A stretch of DNA of 64,000 bases from Pegoplata infirma (taxonomy: Eukaryota > Arthropoda > Insecta > Diptera > Anthomyiidae): assembly GCA_963921195.1 (NCBI GenBank), contig OY992536.1:325641038-325705037 (forward strand), in the 5' to 3' direction. The notes beneath the pieces were generated by a model. The model searched no databases. It was given only the letters and a program-made list of their open reading frames with translations, and was not told the DNA's origin. The stretch's first letter is position 1; every line of letters starts with the position of its first letter. Below are positions 21,893 through 33,960 of this stretch, piece by piece. Both the position numbers and the translations under genes were made by a program.

Positions 21893-22955
21893 CCGTATTT
21901 TTATATATTGCATTAGCCCTCTGAACATGTCTTGTGATGGCCTCAATACTCGCCTCATCGGAACCCATTTTTTGAAAAAACGTATGATCTGCCTGTAAAT
22001 ACAACATGCATGTAATTTTGCGATCATATAAAGATTTACCAGCGGCAGCTGAATCACTTGGACCAAAATCGCCACCTCTATTACTCAACAAATTGGTCAT
22101 TAACATGCTATTGTAATTGGGATTATGAGGATTGGGGGCCATCATTATATCAGGATTATAATTGTTAACAATGATGTTGGGTTTCTTGGTGGCACCATTT
22201 TTGGTTATAATTTCAACATGGGTCTTATGAATGGGTCTATCATTGCCCATAAAGATGGTAGTCCAATTATTGTTGAAAAATCCATTACTATCATTATAAT
22301 CATCGACACGATCGTATGAAGAAGCAGTTCTATTGTTGCTGTTAATATTTTGATTTGGGTTGTTGTTGTTCAGGTTGTTGTTGAATGTGCTAACAATAAT
22401 ATTTTTATGTTTTGTATAAGTTTTTCTTATGTTGTTATTGTAGGAATTATTAATATTATCCCCATTATAATTGTTGTTGCTATTGCTGTTACTATTGTAG
22501 TTGTTGTAATTGTTGTTATTGTTTGTTGGGGGATTATAATTACTAACAATTATATTACGGTTGCGGTTATATTTTGTAAACGTTGATGAGGCGGTGCCCG
22601 CAGGGGAGGACGTAAATACTGGTGGTACAGTTGTTGTGACCGAATTTGCTATTATACCTGGTTGTTGTTGACCAGCATTACGCCACGTTATCACAGATGC
22701 TTGTTGCGTTTTACGCAATTGTTCTTCTTTTTGTTGTTGATTATAATTTTTATTATTGTTGCTATTAGTATTATCATTATTAAAGTTACTCGTAGTTGCG
22801 GTTGAGGTGGTTTTTTCTAAAGGACTAAATGTTTTATCATCCTGCTGCGGCGGATTATCTGCATTTGTGAAAATACTAAAATCATCATTGTATGGTACAT
22901 CTAAATCCAAAGGCAGGGGTGGATCCTCTTTATGGTCATCATCAGATGAAGCCAG
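21893..22955 (-). CDS. kuz: Exon B of the same ADAM10-type gene: Asn-rich insert and start of the protease domain
   Basis: The acceptor is ...TTTACAG above 22955 and the donor is ACGG|GTAAGT at 21892. The exon enters in phase 0, matching exon A, and exits in phase 1. It encodes 354 residues plus one base. Residues 1-312 are low-complexity (acidic start, QQQ/KEEQ patch, long Asn/Ser/Tyr runs). The last 42 residues begin KITCMLYLQADHTFFQKMG and match the first strand and helix of the ADAM10 catalytic domain. So about 317 residues lie between the furin site RSKR and the catalytic domain, where human ADAM10 has only a few. Three copies of a NIIV(S/N)(N/T)(Y/F)N motif lie in the insert. The AAT/AAC codon runs create spurious antisense ORFs. 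Fly Kuz proteins are known to be longer than vertebrate ADAM10, but whether this particular insert is shared cannot be told here. Confidence 0.93.
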
Positions 22956-23592
22956 CTGTAAATGAAATGGACAAAAATGGCATTAAATGAAAACAAAAGA
23001 CATTAAATGAAAGGATAATGAATTAATAACAAAAAAAAAACAAAGAAAGAGTGGACTTAAAAAACAGAAATGGAAAATGTGAAAAAGCTTTAAATGAAAT
23101 TTTTTGTCGTCAGTTAGCATGTGCTTTTTAATCCTGCCGTTTTGTAAGAAGCATAAAATATAAGTTTGTTATTCATTTTGTAACATCGATATCCGTAAAC
23201 ACTTATTGCTAGTAGTTAAGATCACAAATTTAATAAATAAAGAAGGGCTTAAAAAAATTTTTTTCTCGTTTTTTTGCGTTTTGGAGTAAAAATTTCGTTA
23301 AAAATGTTTTTAGGAAAAACAAATGAGAATGTTAAAATGTTAAATTTGATAAAAAAAATTTAATTTAATGAAAAAAAAAAATTTATGAAAAAAATTTTTT
23401 ATGAAAAAAAAATATTTAAGAAAAAAAAAATTTGATAAAAAAAATTGATGAAAGAAAAAACTTATGAAACAAGAAATTATAAAAAAAATAATGAACATTT
23501 TTATTTTTTTGGAAAAATAGTTTTGTTACGTTTTGTTCGCCATCTGGTGAAAAACGCTTTTATTAACCAGCAGTTGAGTTATTTGCTGTGTT

Positions 23593-24640
23593 TTTCAAAA
23601 AATGGATTTATTTTCAGATTAATCTTATTTTGTTTAAAATAAATATTTTAACATTCCAAGAAAATTATGGAATATTTTTTTCCGTAATCTACGATAAATT
23701 ACACAGGTTCACAAAATTTGAACTTTTTCAATTTGCCTAACCTTTGACAACTGATTTATATGGATTTTAGTGTGCTGATTCCGAATCTGTTATCCAATTG
23801 TTTCCATCAGCTCGCGTTCGCCAGCAAATAGCTGTTTAAAAGCCGAAAAAGTGCGTTTTTTACCAATTTTGCTTGGCTATAATTTCCAAAAAAAAACTTT
23901 AGTGCCTCGGTTTTAAACACGAACTTAACTATATCGGATGCCAGGATTCCAAAACTGGTATTAGCTTTTTTCTGACAGCTTTAGTTTTCGAGTTATTAAA
24001 AAGGGCATAAATATTCTGACAAAATTAAAGAGGTCATAAATTTAAAAATTTTATTTTAGCGATATCTCAAAAACTAAAGATGACTCAACAAAAGTAAGAG
24101 CACTTTTGGAATCAGCATATCCAACATACCTAAAATCGTCATTCACTTTTTGGATGTAAGACTAGTGTTGGTAAATATAGACTCACAAACATGTCAAAAA
24201 CAGCCTATTTTCAAAGTTTTCTTAGGCTATATCTCGAAAACTAGAGCTGACCCAAAAAAACGGTAGCCAGATTTGAAATAAGCGTACCCCTAATACCAAA
24301 AATTAGCTATCAGAACCCGGACAAAAAAAGTGTTGCCCTGTGTTATTAATTATAATCCGAAAACATGATAAAAAAATTTGGAAAATTGAAAAAGCTATAA
24401 ATAAATCAAAATTAATCCAATTATATTTTAGGATTTAATAAGTCCACTTTGGATTAATTTTGATTTATTTATAACTTTTTTCATTTTCCAGATTTTTTTA
24501 TTACTTTTTCGGATAATAAATGCTAATTTATCGTAGATTACGGAAAAAAATATTTCAAATTTGTTTTGGCATGTTAAAATATTTATTTTGAATTAAATAA
24601 GATTAATCCGAAAATAAATCCACTTATTGAAAAACACAAA
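23593..24640. mobile_element. Foldback element with ~110-bp arms
   Basis: The left arm, with AATGGATTTATTTTCAGATT and CCGTAATCTACGATAAATTA, is mirrored at 24525-24640 (TAATTTATCGTAGATTACGG). The interior carries several 'ctatatctcgaaaactagagctga'-type blocks. Confidence 0.75.
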
Positions 24641-24654
24641 TCGAAGTTGCAAAT

Positions 24655-24780
24655 CTTTCTGGTTTTAAGAAAATAAAAACAGTAATTCTTATTTTCTTTT
24701 TTGTTAGTCGTTACCTTATAAAGTCTAACTGAAGTGGCGTCCTGCATCATTTTTAAAATTAGACACCAGCCTAAAACATT
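24655..24780 (+). repeat. Dispersed repeat (family I), copy interrupted by a MITE
   Basis: This copy matches 15646-15775 inverted and stops at the TTA where the element at 24782 begins; the family sequence resumes at 28912 (TCAT). Confidence 0.75.
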
Positions 24781-25994
24781 ACACTGTGCTACAAAAACAC
24801 AAAATATATATATACGAATATAAAATGAGGTACACTCAAAAAAATACGTTAGTAGATTTACTATTTTTTTTTTGCTAATGCTAGTTAGCTAACTTTTAGC
24901 AAATTTTTAGTTGAGATTAGCATGTTAGCAAAAAATTCTTGTAAACTTCATTTAGCACATTAGCAATTTTAAACAAACTTTAAACTAATTTCTTTTGCTG
25001 AATTTGAAATTGAGTTGACAACATTTTTTTTGCTTACGTTAGCAAAAACAAATTGTAAATTTTTTTTTTTAAGAAAACTCAAAATGGCTCTATCTCGGAA
25101 ACTAAGTCAGCTGGAGCAAAATGGAGGCCATTTTTGGTTCTCATGCTCTCCATAGTATCGCCGGCCCATTTCATATGTGTGGACCTTAATGGGTCCTAAC
25201 TTAGGATCCAAAAAAGTTTGCATTCCTGAAAATTTTAAAATGCTCATATCTCGGTAAATATTGCCGTCACAACAAAAAGTCCCAAAGAATTTTTGTAGCT
25301 CTCAACACGTAGAGCAAGACCAAAAGCTCTCCGAGTAATATTTTTGAAGTTATCGAGTTTTTAATTCTCAAGACCCCAGTGGTCTCCTAAAATCACGTAT
25401 CTCAAAAACTAAGCAAGGTAGAGCGAAACGGACACAAATTTGGGATCAAAAACTATGACGATTTTTAACGAACCCAACTAGGTCTAGGCCCATCGCACAG
25501 TGGACCAAATATTGAATCTGGTGCGCAGTTGGTCGAAAAATGAAGTTTTTACAATATTGAATTAGTATCGCAAATATGATTGCACTATTCCTACCTTACT
25601 TAACGCTAATAAAATTTCTTTGTTTATTGCAAAAACACCATCGTAGTAGGCAGCCAAACATGAGTATTTAGTTTTTATAAAAAATTTCTCCAAGTTCTGT
25701 GTAGACGTGTTGATTGTTTAAACTGCTATTTTACGACCGTATTAAGGCAATTTATCAATTATTTGTTATATTTTAACATCAAGGGATGTATATTTGAAGC
25801 TAACTTGTGTTGTTGTTCGTAAAAAAACGTAAATTAAAAAGAGAGTCCACAATGTAATTATTTTTCAAGCAAACTTGAATTTTGTTAATGAATTTAGGTA
25901 CCAATCCCGCTAACTTCTATAGGGTTTTTACATGACTTCAAGAGAATAGATATTGAGCTCCAAAATAATAAAAAATTGGCTGCTGGTTTTTGCT

Positions 25995-26235
25995 GGTTTT
26001 TATTTTTCAGTCGATCTAGCGATGTCCGTCCGTCTGTCTTATTAAAACACGATAACTTTCAAACGGCAACTCTGTTGCTGCTGACGGTTGGCATATATAT
26101 TTTCAATTTTCCTAGTCAGGTTGGTATTGAATATCAGCCAAATCGGTCCAGTGGTTCAGAAGTTGTAAGCAAAACCGTGAATTTCAGATTGGTGTACCTT
26201 GAATTTACGTTAAAAAAAAAACCTAAACGCTTTAA
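25995..26235 (+). repeat. DINE-1-like internal fragment
   Basis: The segment contains CGATCTAGCGATGTCCGTCC, the usual core of the family, followed by the 'aaacacgataactttcaaac' block. Both termini are missing. Confidence 0.55.
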
Positions 26236-27580
26236 ATGACATTGATGAGCCACAAAAATATTTTGCTGAGTATTTTTGACTTTCTCAAACATTTTTTAAC
26301 CCAATGTAAAAATTTTACAAGCTAAAAAAAATTTTAACTCAAAAAAAATTTTCGCTCAAATTTTTTTTTTTTACAGAAATGAGTAAAAAAAAAAATTTTT
26401 TTACTCAAAATAAAATATTTCTTTTCTAAACTGTTTAAAAATCTTTTTTACGTTAAAAAAATCACTTTCTCTGCTTATTATTGGCTCTACTTTACCTATA
26501 TTTTATTATGACAATGTTTCAATAAGTGCCACGCCCCTTCAAATACCGCCCACATTTGCACTATATAGAAGCTCATCTCATTTACCTGTTACATTACAAA
26601 TTTCATGTTTCTAGGTGCTCTCAAAGTCGAATTATACTCTCTTGCACGCTAGATTAAGCATTTGGTCCACTGTGCATCGCACAATGCCACATTTGGCCAA
26701 TCTAGGACGACAAAAATCCAATTTTAATTTAATATTGACTTGAAATTCGGTATAAATGTTCGTTTTGACTTCGAAAATAACATTATGAAAAATGTGGTAG
26801 GACGGTTAAAGGCCACGCCCACTTTTTTTTTAATTTGTAATTTTGGTTATAATTTCTTTAAATTTGGTATATATACTCTCAATGACTGTAGATATAATAT
26901 CACAAAAAAAGGGGGCGGTCAGACAACTGCCACGCCCACATTTTTAAAATATGTTTAAAAAATATGTAAAAACAAGGTTTACATATCACCCCACTGTAGT
27001 CGGCGTCGCAGACGGTCGCGAAAGTTAGCCGTTGAAATAAGTACTATGGATATTGATCAATATATCTGAAAAAGTCCGGCGACCAATACGGCCCAAACAT
27101 AAAAGATCTATTCCATCAAAAAAAATAAATATATAATTTTCTTTTCAAAAATTTGGATTTTGTTAAAAAGTTAATAAAAAATAGAAAAATTTGTTTAAAA
27201 AAAAAGAAAAGATATGACTTAAATCATTTAAATATCCATTAAAATTGCCAAAAAAGAGTGGATAAATATCTCTTTTTGTTCAAAAGTTACAACAGTTTAA
27301 ACTAGACTTAATTTATGCGAAATAATGTACACTAGTTACAGGTTTTTACAAGATGCAACTTTATGCACCCACCTGTTAGTAACGAACAGAATTATCGAGC
27401 TTATATGATTATTTCCGTGCTATTAGGAATGTTCTATAATACATACAAACATATCATGAAAATCGGGGAACTTTTTTTTTTATTTTTGTCGTGTTAGATT
27501 GGCCAAATGTGGCACTGTGCATCGGGGTCTGGACCCATTGGGTCCGAACCCAATAAGGTCCTCGAATGTGTATGAACTAA

Positions 27581-28180
27581 CAAGGGAAGTCTCCCTGGTG
27601 TCACCCTCCGATCTTCATGAAATTTGGATATGTTGTTAAGAACGAAAATTAATTCGACACGTATTTTTTTTTAGCGGCCCAAACTCATTTTTAGGGGGGG
27701 TCGATTTGTATGGGGGGAAATTGACCTTTTTCAGTTTTTTACTATTTACGCCTATTTATACAAAATTAATATAAGCATGTGTGGTATCAGATTAAAGGTA
27801 TTAAAAATACCTATCTCGTGGTGCTAACAACGGGCCAAAGAAGTTAATATTTTTCGACTTATTAACAAAAATGTCTTAAAATTTTGGTATTTTACTCAAT
27901 ATGACGAAAAGTTGTGCATGTTTGGACACGTTCTTAGCACACAAAGATAGGTTTTCTAAAGACCTTTCATTTGGTATGTAACATGACTAGGTTTCGTTGC
28001 ATATTATAGGAGATGAACGAAAAAAACTGAAAAATGGTCTTATCTTCCCCCCTCCTTTTTACCCCCTAAATATGAATTTGGGCCGCTAAAAAAAAATACG
28101 TGTCCCCTTATTTTTTCTGCTCTACAAAATAAAACCAATTCCATAAAGATCCGCGGGTGACACTAGGGAGACTTCCCTTG
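27581..28180. mobile_element. PIF/Harbinger-like MITE, family E copy 1 (600 bp), TSD TAA
   Basis: The ends CAAGGGAAGTCTCCCTGGTG and CACTAGGGAGACTTCCCTTG are flanked by TAA on both sides. Pairing continues for ~50 bp. The interior has GCGGCCCAAACTCATTT mirrored by AATTTGGGCCGC. Confidence 0.85.
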
Positions 28181-28919
28181 TAAGTTCAAAAAAAAAAAAT
28201 GCAGTTAACTAATTATTGGCAAAGCATTTTTGCTAACTTTAGCAAAAAAATTGTGGGTTCAAAATCAGCAAATTTTCATGTAGGTTTACAAGATTTTTTT
28301 GCTAACATTACAGTTTTTTCTTTTTTGAGTGTAGTTAAGTTTGTAGGTCTCGTCGAAAAGATCATAAAAATGCCCATCAAACTTGCCAGACACTCTCAAA
28401 TTTTAAAGTTATTGTCAAAAAACGTTTTTTTGGGACTTTTCTCAATAAACCGAGTGTAACTTAAACATTTATCAACCGATTTCCAATTTGTAAACTGTTT
28501 TGGACATAAAAAGGATTGGGCTTTTCATGTGTGTGAATTGGTCTATACATATAAGAATATAGCAGAAAAAAAATCGATAAACTTAAAAAATTTTCAAAAT
28601 ATAACAGACAAATTTGATTTTATAGAAAAAAATCAATAAATATCTTTCTTATATGTATAGACCAATTCACACACATGGAAAGCCCTAACCTTCTTCTATC
28701 CAAAACAGTTTTAAAATTAAAAATCGTTTGAAAAATTTTTGAATTACACAAGGTTAAGTGAGAAAAGGCCCAAAAAAAGGTTTTTTGACAATAACTCTAA
28801 AATTTGAGGGTGTCTAGCAAGTTTAATGGGCATTTTTGTGATCTACTCGACAATACCAACAACCTATACTATATCACATCAGAAGTATTTTTTCACTGTA
28901 GCACAGTGTTATCATCTTT

Positions 28920-29780
28920 AAAACTGTTATTTTACAAAAATTATGTTTTTGAAAGCCCTGGACAGAATTTTTTGCTTTTTGGAGTAAAATAACTGATATA
29001 AAATGTTTTTAGGATTTATTTTTTTAATTTTCTAATTTTTAATTTATAAATCCAATTGCCTGAAAAAATACTGTTGCATTGAGTATTTTGAGAATTTTGA
29101 ATATATTCCATTTATTTACATTATGTAGGGATTCAAACATTCTGCTTAACTTAAAAAATAACCCTTTCACTTATATTTCGTATGCCTTTTTGTTCATATG
29201 GACTTTATGTTGAGAGTTACTGAAGATTTGTTCTTTTTTTTTTGTTCACTTCCATTTACCATGGGTTATTCTTTCCAGCTCCTATTCAGATTTTTTTTTT
29301 CTTTATTTATCTTTTTTTTAAAACATTTGAAGTGGTTGCTGGTTTTACGGTTGAGGGGGCTTTGGTGCCGTAAGTACTCTTAACAAAAACATAAATGACA
29401 TTTTAATTGGATTTATTTGGCCATAAGAAAAATTACCCTTCCATTTTGTTTTTATTTTATTATATGTATGCATTCATTTTATTTCATTATATGTGTGTGA
29501 GTGTGTTTTTTTGCATTTTTTTTTTGTTGCAAATACTCATTCTTTCAACAGAATTTTATTTTTTCTCATCACATTGTGTGGTGTTGCATTTTATAAAAGT
29601 TAGAAATTGCAACCGCAACCACTAATATATAATAGTGGAAATGGAGGCAAGAAGTAGCAGCAGGGGGAATACTTTTGTTTTATATTCAGCTAAAACCTTA
29701 AACCCGCTTATTTGCTTTTTCTTTCTTTAATGTCCCTTATATTTGGACATACAAATAAATATACATATAGTTCATTTACT
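28920..29780. other. AT-rich intron stretch, nothing recognised
   Basis: Only T-rich runs and short open frames rich in Phe/Leu are present. No splice-bounded coding segment or repeat family was recognised. Confidence 0.6.
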
Positions 29781-29784
29781 ACAA

Positions 29785-30045
29785 TAGTGACATAGCTCAA
29801 AAATCCGGATTGTGGAGAAAACGTATTTAGTAGTTCTTAATTAAAACTGGGTTTCTATTGAAAAAGGCCGGTACATATAAAATGTAATAATGGCAGATGC
29901 TGTTCCCAGGCAGTGAGTTTAGAAGTTATTAATACCAAGTTTGTACAATATATAAAGCGGAAACTAACGAATAATTCTGCATGATTAACTCTAAAATCAC
30001 AATTTTTGAGTTATATCACTATTGTGGTAAATGGGCGATATGTAC
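29785..30045. mobile_element. MITE with ~30-bp inverted repeats, copy 2
   Basis: The arms ACAATAGTGACATAGCTC and GAGTTATATCACTATTGTGG flank an interior with GAAAAAGGCCGGTACAT, the reverse complement of the interior of the copy at 17235. Confidence 0.75.
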
Positions 30046-30178
30046 GTACAATATAAGTAACTTACACACAGTTTTATATAAATTCCACATAAAAAAGAAA
30101 ATTTAAAATATTTTTTGTTTAGATAATTTTTGATACACACATATAGAGTGTTCCATACTAAAAGCTTTATTACAAAAA

Positions 30179-31005
30179 CACTGTTCTACAATGGAAAAAT
30201 ACTTTTGATGTGACATAGAACAGATTGTTGGTTTTGTCGAGTAGATCACAAAAACGCCCAAAAAACTTGCCAGAAATTCTCAAATTTTCGAATTATTGTC
30301 AAAAAACTTTTTTTTTTTTGGGACTTTTCTCACTAAAGTTCGTGTAATTCAGAAACTTTTCAATAGATTTAAACCCAGCAAAAAAGTGCGGAGTACTTCT
30401 ATTTGGAGTGCTTTAAAACTATAACAAATGTAATGAAATACAACAAAAATAACAAAAAAACACAAGAAAAAAACACACAAACAGTTTTTTCTACTCCATA
30501 AAAAGTTGTTATTCAGCACTTAACTCATTACCTTCCGCGACACTCCCATACAAAAGTAAGTAGATATTCAGTAGATAAGAAGTACTCCGAGCTTTCAAAC
30601 AACTTCCAACTACTTCCACGGAGTAGTTCTTATCTACTGAATATCTACTTACATTTGTATGGAGGTGTCGCGATAGGTAATGAGTTAAGTGCTGAATATC
30701 TATGTATTCTGGAGTAGAAAAAACTGTTTGTGTGTTTTTGTCTTGTGTTTTTTGTTATTTTTGTTGTATTTCATTACATTTGTTATAGTTTTAAAGCACT
30801 CCACTGAGAAGTGGTAATGACTTTTTTTGCAGGGAAACTTTGTAACTGTTTTGCATAAAAAAAGGGTAAGACCTTTTCATGTGTTTGAATTTGTGTATCC
30901 ATATAAGAAAGATATCTATTGATTTTTTTAATAATATCTAATTTTTTCTGTTATTTTTTTTTAATTTTTGAGAGTTTAACGATTTTTTTTCTGCTATAGT
31001 TTGTT
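30179..31005. mobile_element. F-family foldback copy 2, split by a palindrome
   Basis: CACTGTTCTACA at the left, then TTTTGTCGAGTAGATCACAAAAACGCC and a 'gggacttttctcac' block as in F1. After the nested palindrome it resumes with 'aacttt...ccttttcatgtgtttgaat'. The right arm is lost. Confidence 0.7.
30374..30834. mobile_element. Near-perfect 461-bp palindromic MITE
   Basis: Arms of about 225 bp (CAGCAAAAAAGT...; ...CTTTTTTTGCAGGG) pair with few mismatches around a loop of less than 10 bp near 30604. Landmarks are GAGTGCTTTAAAACTATAAC on the left and its complement on the right. The insertion site lies inside the F2 foldback. Confidence 0.88.
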
Positions 31006-31439
31006 CAGCATCCTTTTTATTTTTAAACGTATTTATAAAGAAAATGAAATTCTGAATACGATGAGCTTTATCCTGTAAAAATCGAATATTAATTAATATA
31101 GCTGTGATAATTTTTCTAAAAAAGAAAATTAAGATTTTGCTGCAAATCGATGTTCACATTACCCAAACAAGAAAAATAAAGTCCTTGGAGTTTTGTATAC
31201 TGTGTTGTTGAAAAACAAATATTTTGGATTTGGCATGTTTATCGTGGCATTCTTTTATATAAAAAAAAAAATGGCTGCATATAGTATAAACTAAATCCAC
31301 ACACAATATACTTTAGTTTGGTCTTTCGGCGGCTTATAATGAAGAATACTACCAGGAGCAACTGTTTTAGTTTTTACTTAAAGTCTGTGTGGGCATAAGA
31401 ATGCTTCGAAATTTAACATTTTACAAAAATGGGGCTTTC

Positions 31440-33960
31440 ATCCTAAAATGTAATACGGAGAGAGATTTTTTCTATAAGAAGAAACTTTTTTCTATAGGAA
31501 GAGACGTTTTTTTCTATTGAAAAAAGGTGAAGGAATCTGAGACTTCTTCTATAGGAAAAAGATAACAGAATCTGAGAATCTGAATCTTTTTCTGTTCTTT
31601 TCTTTTTCAATTCTAAAAAAGTAACTAACAAACTAACGAACTAATATTTTACTCCAAAAGGATATAGTAAAGGAATTGGTAACCAATACTAAAATTTTTT
31701 ACTAATATTTTTCAAAACCATTAAAAATTACTAATTTTAGTTATTAGTAGTTTTGGGTACAAAATCACTTACAAAAACTTTTACTGTAGAATTTTTTTGA
31801 GTGTATCAGAAAAATGTCCCAAAATCGAAAAGTGGCCCAAAGAAAAAGGTATCAGACTCTGAGACTTTTTCAATGGGAAATAGGTCTAAGATCTGAGACT
31901 TTTTCTCATAATCTCAAACTTTTTCTATACCCACAAAAAAAAAAAAAAAAACTTTGTCAAACAACTAGAAAAAGTCTCGTAATCCTATTTTACAAATATT
32001 TGACAGTTTTCCTTGTTTTTTAACAAACAAATTTGGATCGAAATTTAAATTTTTTTTGTAGTTTTGAATTTTTTTTTTTTTTTTGTAATTTTACAAATGT
32101 CCATGATAATTTAATAAAAAAAAACGTCTAGTAAATTCACGAGAATTCCTTGTAATTTTAATTGCCACAAAAAAACTGTAATTTTACAATTTTATTGCTG
32201 AAAAGCTTGTATAATTACAAAATTATTGGTAAAAAGATGGTTAATTACTAGGAATTCTCGTAAAATAGGAGGTAGCAAAAAATCTAGTAAAGTTACGAAA
32301 CCTTCTTGTAAATTTTTTCGTGTCAAAAAATTTGTAAATTTACAATTTTATTGGTAAAAACCTTGTAAATTTACAAAACTATTGGTAAAAAGCTTGTAAA
32401 ATTACTAGTTATTTTTTTTTGTCAAATAGGAAATAGCAAACAAAAAAAGTTACAAGTTTTTCTTTTAATTTTACAAGGTTTGTTTTATTTTTGAGTGTAG
32501 GAAAAAGGCCCAGAAAAAGGGAAGTCTCCCTGGTGTCACCCTCCGATCTTCATGAAATCTGGATATGTTGTTAAAAACGAAAATTAATTCAACACGAATT
32601 TTTTTTAGCGGCCCAAACTAATTTTTTAGGGGTGGTCGATTTATATGGGGGGAAATTGACCTTTTTCGGTTTTTTACGATTTACGCCTATTTAAACAAAA
32701 CTAATATAGGCATGTGCGGTATCAGATTAAAGGTATTAAAAATTAACAACGGACCAAAGAAGTTAATTTTTTTCGACTTATTAACAAAACTGACCTAAAA
32801 TTTTGGTATTTTACTCAATATGACGAAAAGTTGTGCATGTTTGGCACACGTAGATAGATTTTCCAAAGACGTTTCATTTGGTATGTAACATGACTAGGTT
32901 TCTTTGCATAATATAGGAGATAAACGAAAAAAAATAAAAAATGGCCTTGTCTTCCCCCTCCTTTTTACACCCTAAATATGAATTTGGGCCGCTAAAAAAA
33001 AATACGTGTCCCTTTATTTTTTCTGATATACCAAATAAATTCCATAAAGATCCGCGGCTGACACTTGGGAGACTTCCCTTGTTAGACCTTTTCTATAGGA
33101 AAAAGTTCTCAGAATCTGATACTTGTTCCATGGGAAAAAGCTCGCAGAATCTAAGGCTGCCGTTCCAAAAAAAGTAATTCACATAAAAAATTAAATTTTT
33201 TTGATGTTCTAATATTTGGTGAAAGTAAAACGAATGCACTTTTTTCCTTATAATTTTTTAAATTTTAATTATTCGATTTTAACTCGAATGAAAACGTGAT
33301 CAACAAATCAGTAAACTTGATTTCATATGATTCGGAAATTTTCATGTGAATTGAAAACTTGTGAAATACAGAACAGAGGCCTAAGACTTTTTTCTACGTT
33401 ATGAACAGTCTTTAATTCTGAGACCGTTTTTGAGAGTTTTTTTTTGATAAGATACAGGTCTCAGATTCTGAGAGTTTTTCTTTAGAAAAATGTCTACGAA
33501 TCTGAGTCTTTTAGAATAGGAAAACCGTATAAGTAAGGTTTAGAATTCAGGGACTTTTTCTATGGAAAAAAGGTCTCAGAATCAAAGACTTTTCTGTAGA
33601 TAAAAGGTCTCAGAACCTGATACTTTGTCTAAGATTATGATTTCTCATAAAGGAAAATAATCTTTGCATTTGTTTTACTTTTATTAAACTTTACTTATGT
33701 GAAACAAAACGAAAAAAAAAAAAATAAAAATCGGAAGTGAAATCCTAAAACCCTAAAAATATTCGGAAATTTTAATTTTCACATTTTTATGTGAATTAGT
33801 TTTTTTGGAACAGCTGCCTTAGATTCTTCTTCTAAAAGAAAAATGTCTCAGGATCTGAGTATTTTTCTATGAAAGAGGGGCTCAGAATCTGAGACATTTT
33901 TTATAATCTTAGAATTTTTCTATAGGAAAAAGGTGTTGAATTCAGAGACTTTTTACTGGT
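31440..33960. repeat. Dispersed imperfect palindromic repeats (TCTGAGAC-T5-CTATAGG-A5)
   Basis: At 31440-31570, 31835-31950, 33085-33170 and 33360-33960 the words TCTGAGACTTTTTCTATAGG and GGAAAAAGGTCTCAGA alternate at about 35-40 bp intervals. Stretches 31640-31805 and 32040-32500 between them are different AT-rich repeats (TTGTAAATTTACAATTTTATTGG type) ending in TTTGAGTG-TA. Confidence 0.75.
32516..33081. mobile_element. PIF/Harbinger-like MITE, family E copy 2
   Basis: GGGAAGTCTCCCTGGTGTC on the left and GGGAGACTTCCCTTG followed by TTA on the right. The first two bases and the left TSD are altered. The body is nearly identical to copy 1 apart from small deletions. A 78-codon ORF across its right half is not a gene. 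Confidence 0.85.

Larger units (their letters stand above)
24833..28331. mobile_element. TA-flanked element with CACTC/GAGTG ends nested in F1
   Basis: It starts CACTCAAAAAAATACG and ends CTTTTTTGAGTG, with TA on each side. GTTAGCAAAAAATTCTTGT near the left end is mirrored near the right end. The interior holds tandem GTTAGC words, a DINE-like fragment and the Harbinger-like MITE at 27581. No transposase was recognised. Confidence 0.7.
24782..28908. mobile_element. PIF/Harbinger-like foldback with CACTGTGCTACA ends, TSD TTA (copy F1)
   Basis: The ends are CACTGTGCTACA and TGTAGCACAGTG, flanked by TTA (24779-24781 and 28909-28911). The native element is short; most of the length is the nested element at 24833-28331. 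Arms containing GATCATAAAAATGCCCATCA (left) and TGGGCATTTTTGTGATC (right) pair over ~250 bp. The empty site is preserved in the paralogous sequence at 15646. Confidence 0.8.

Noticed and set aside
21881..22586. Plus-strand and second-frame ORFs over exon B
   Set aside because: They are shadows of the Asn codon runs (antisense Ile/Val repeats) of the real exon.
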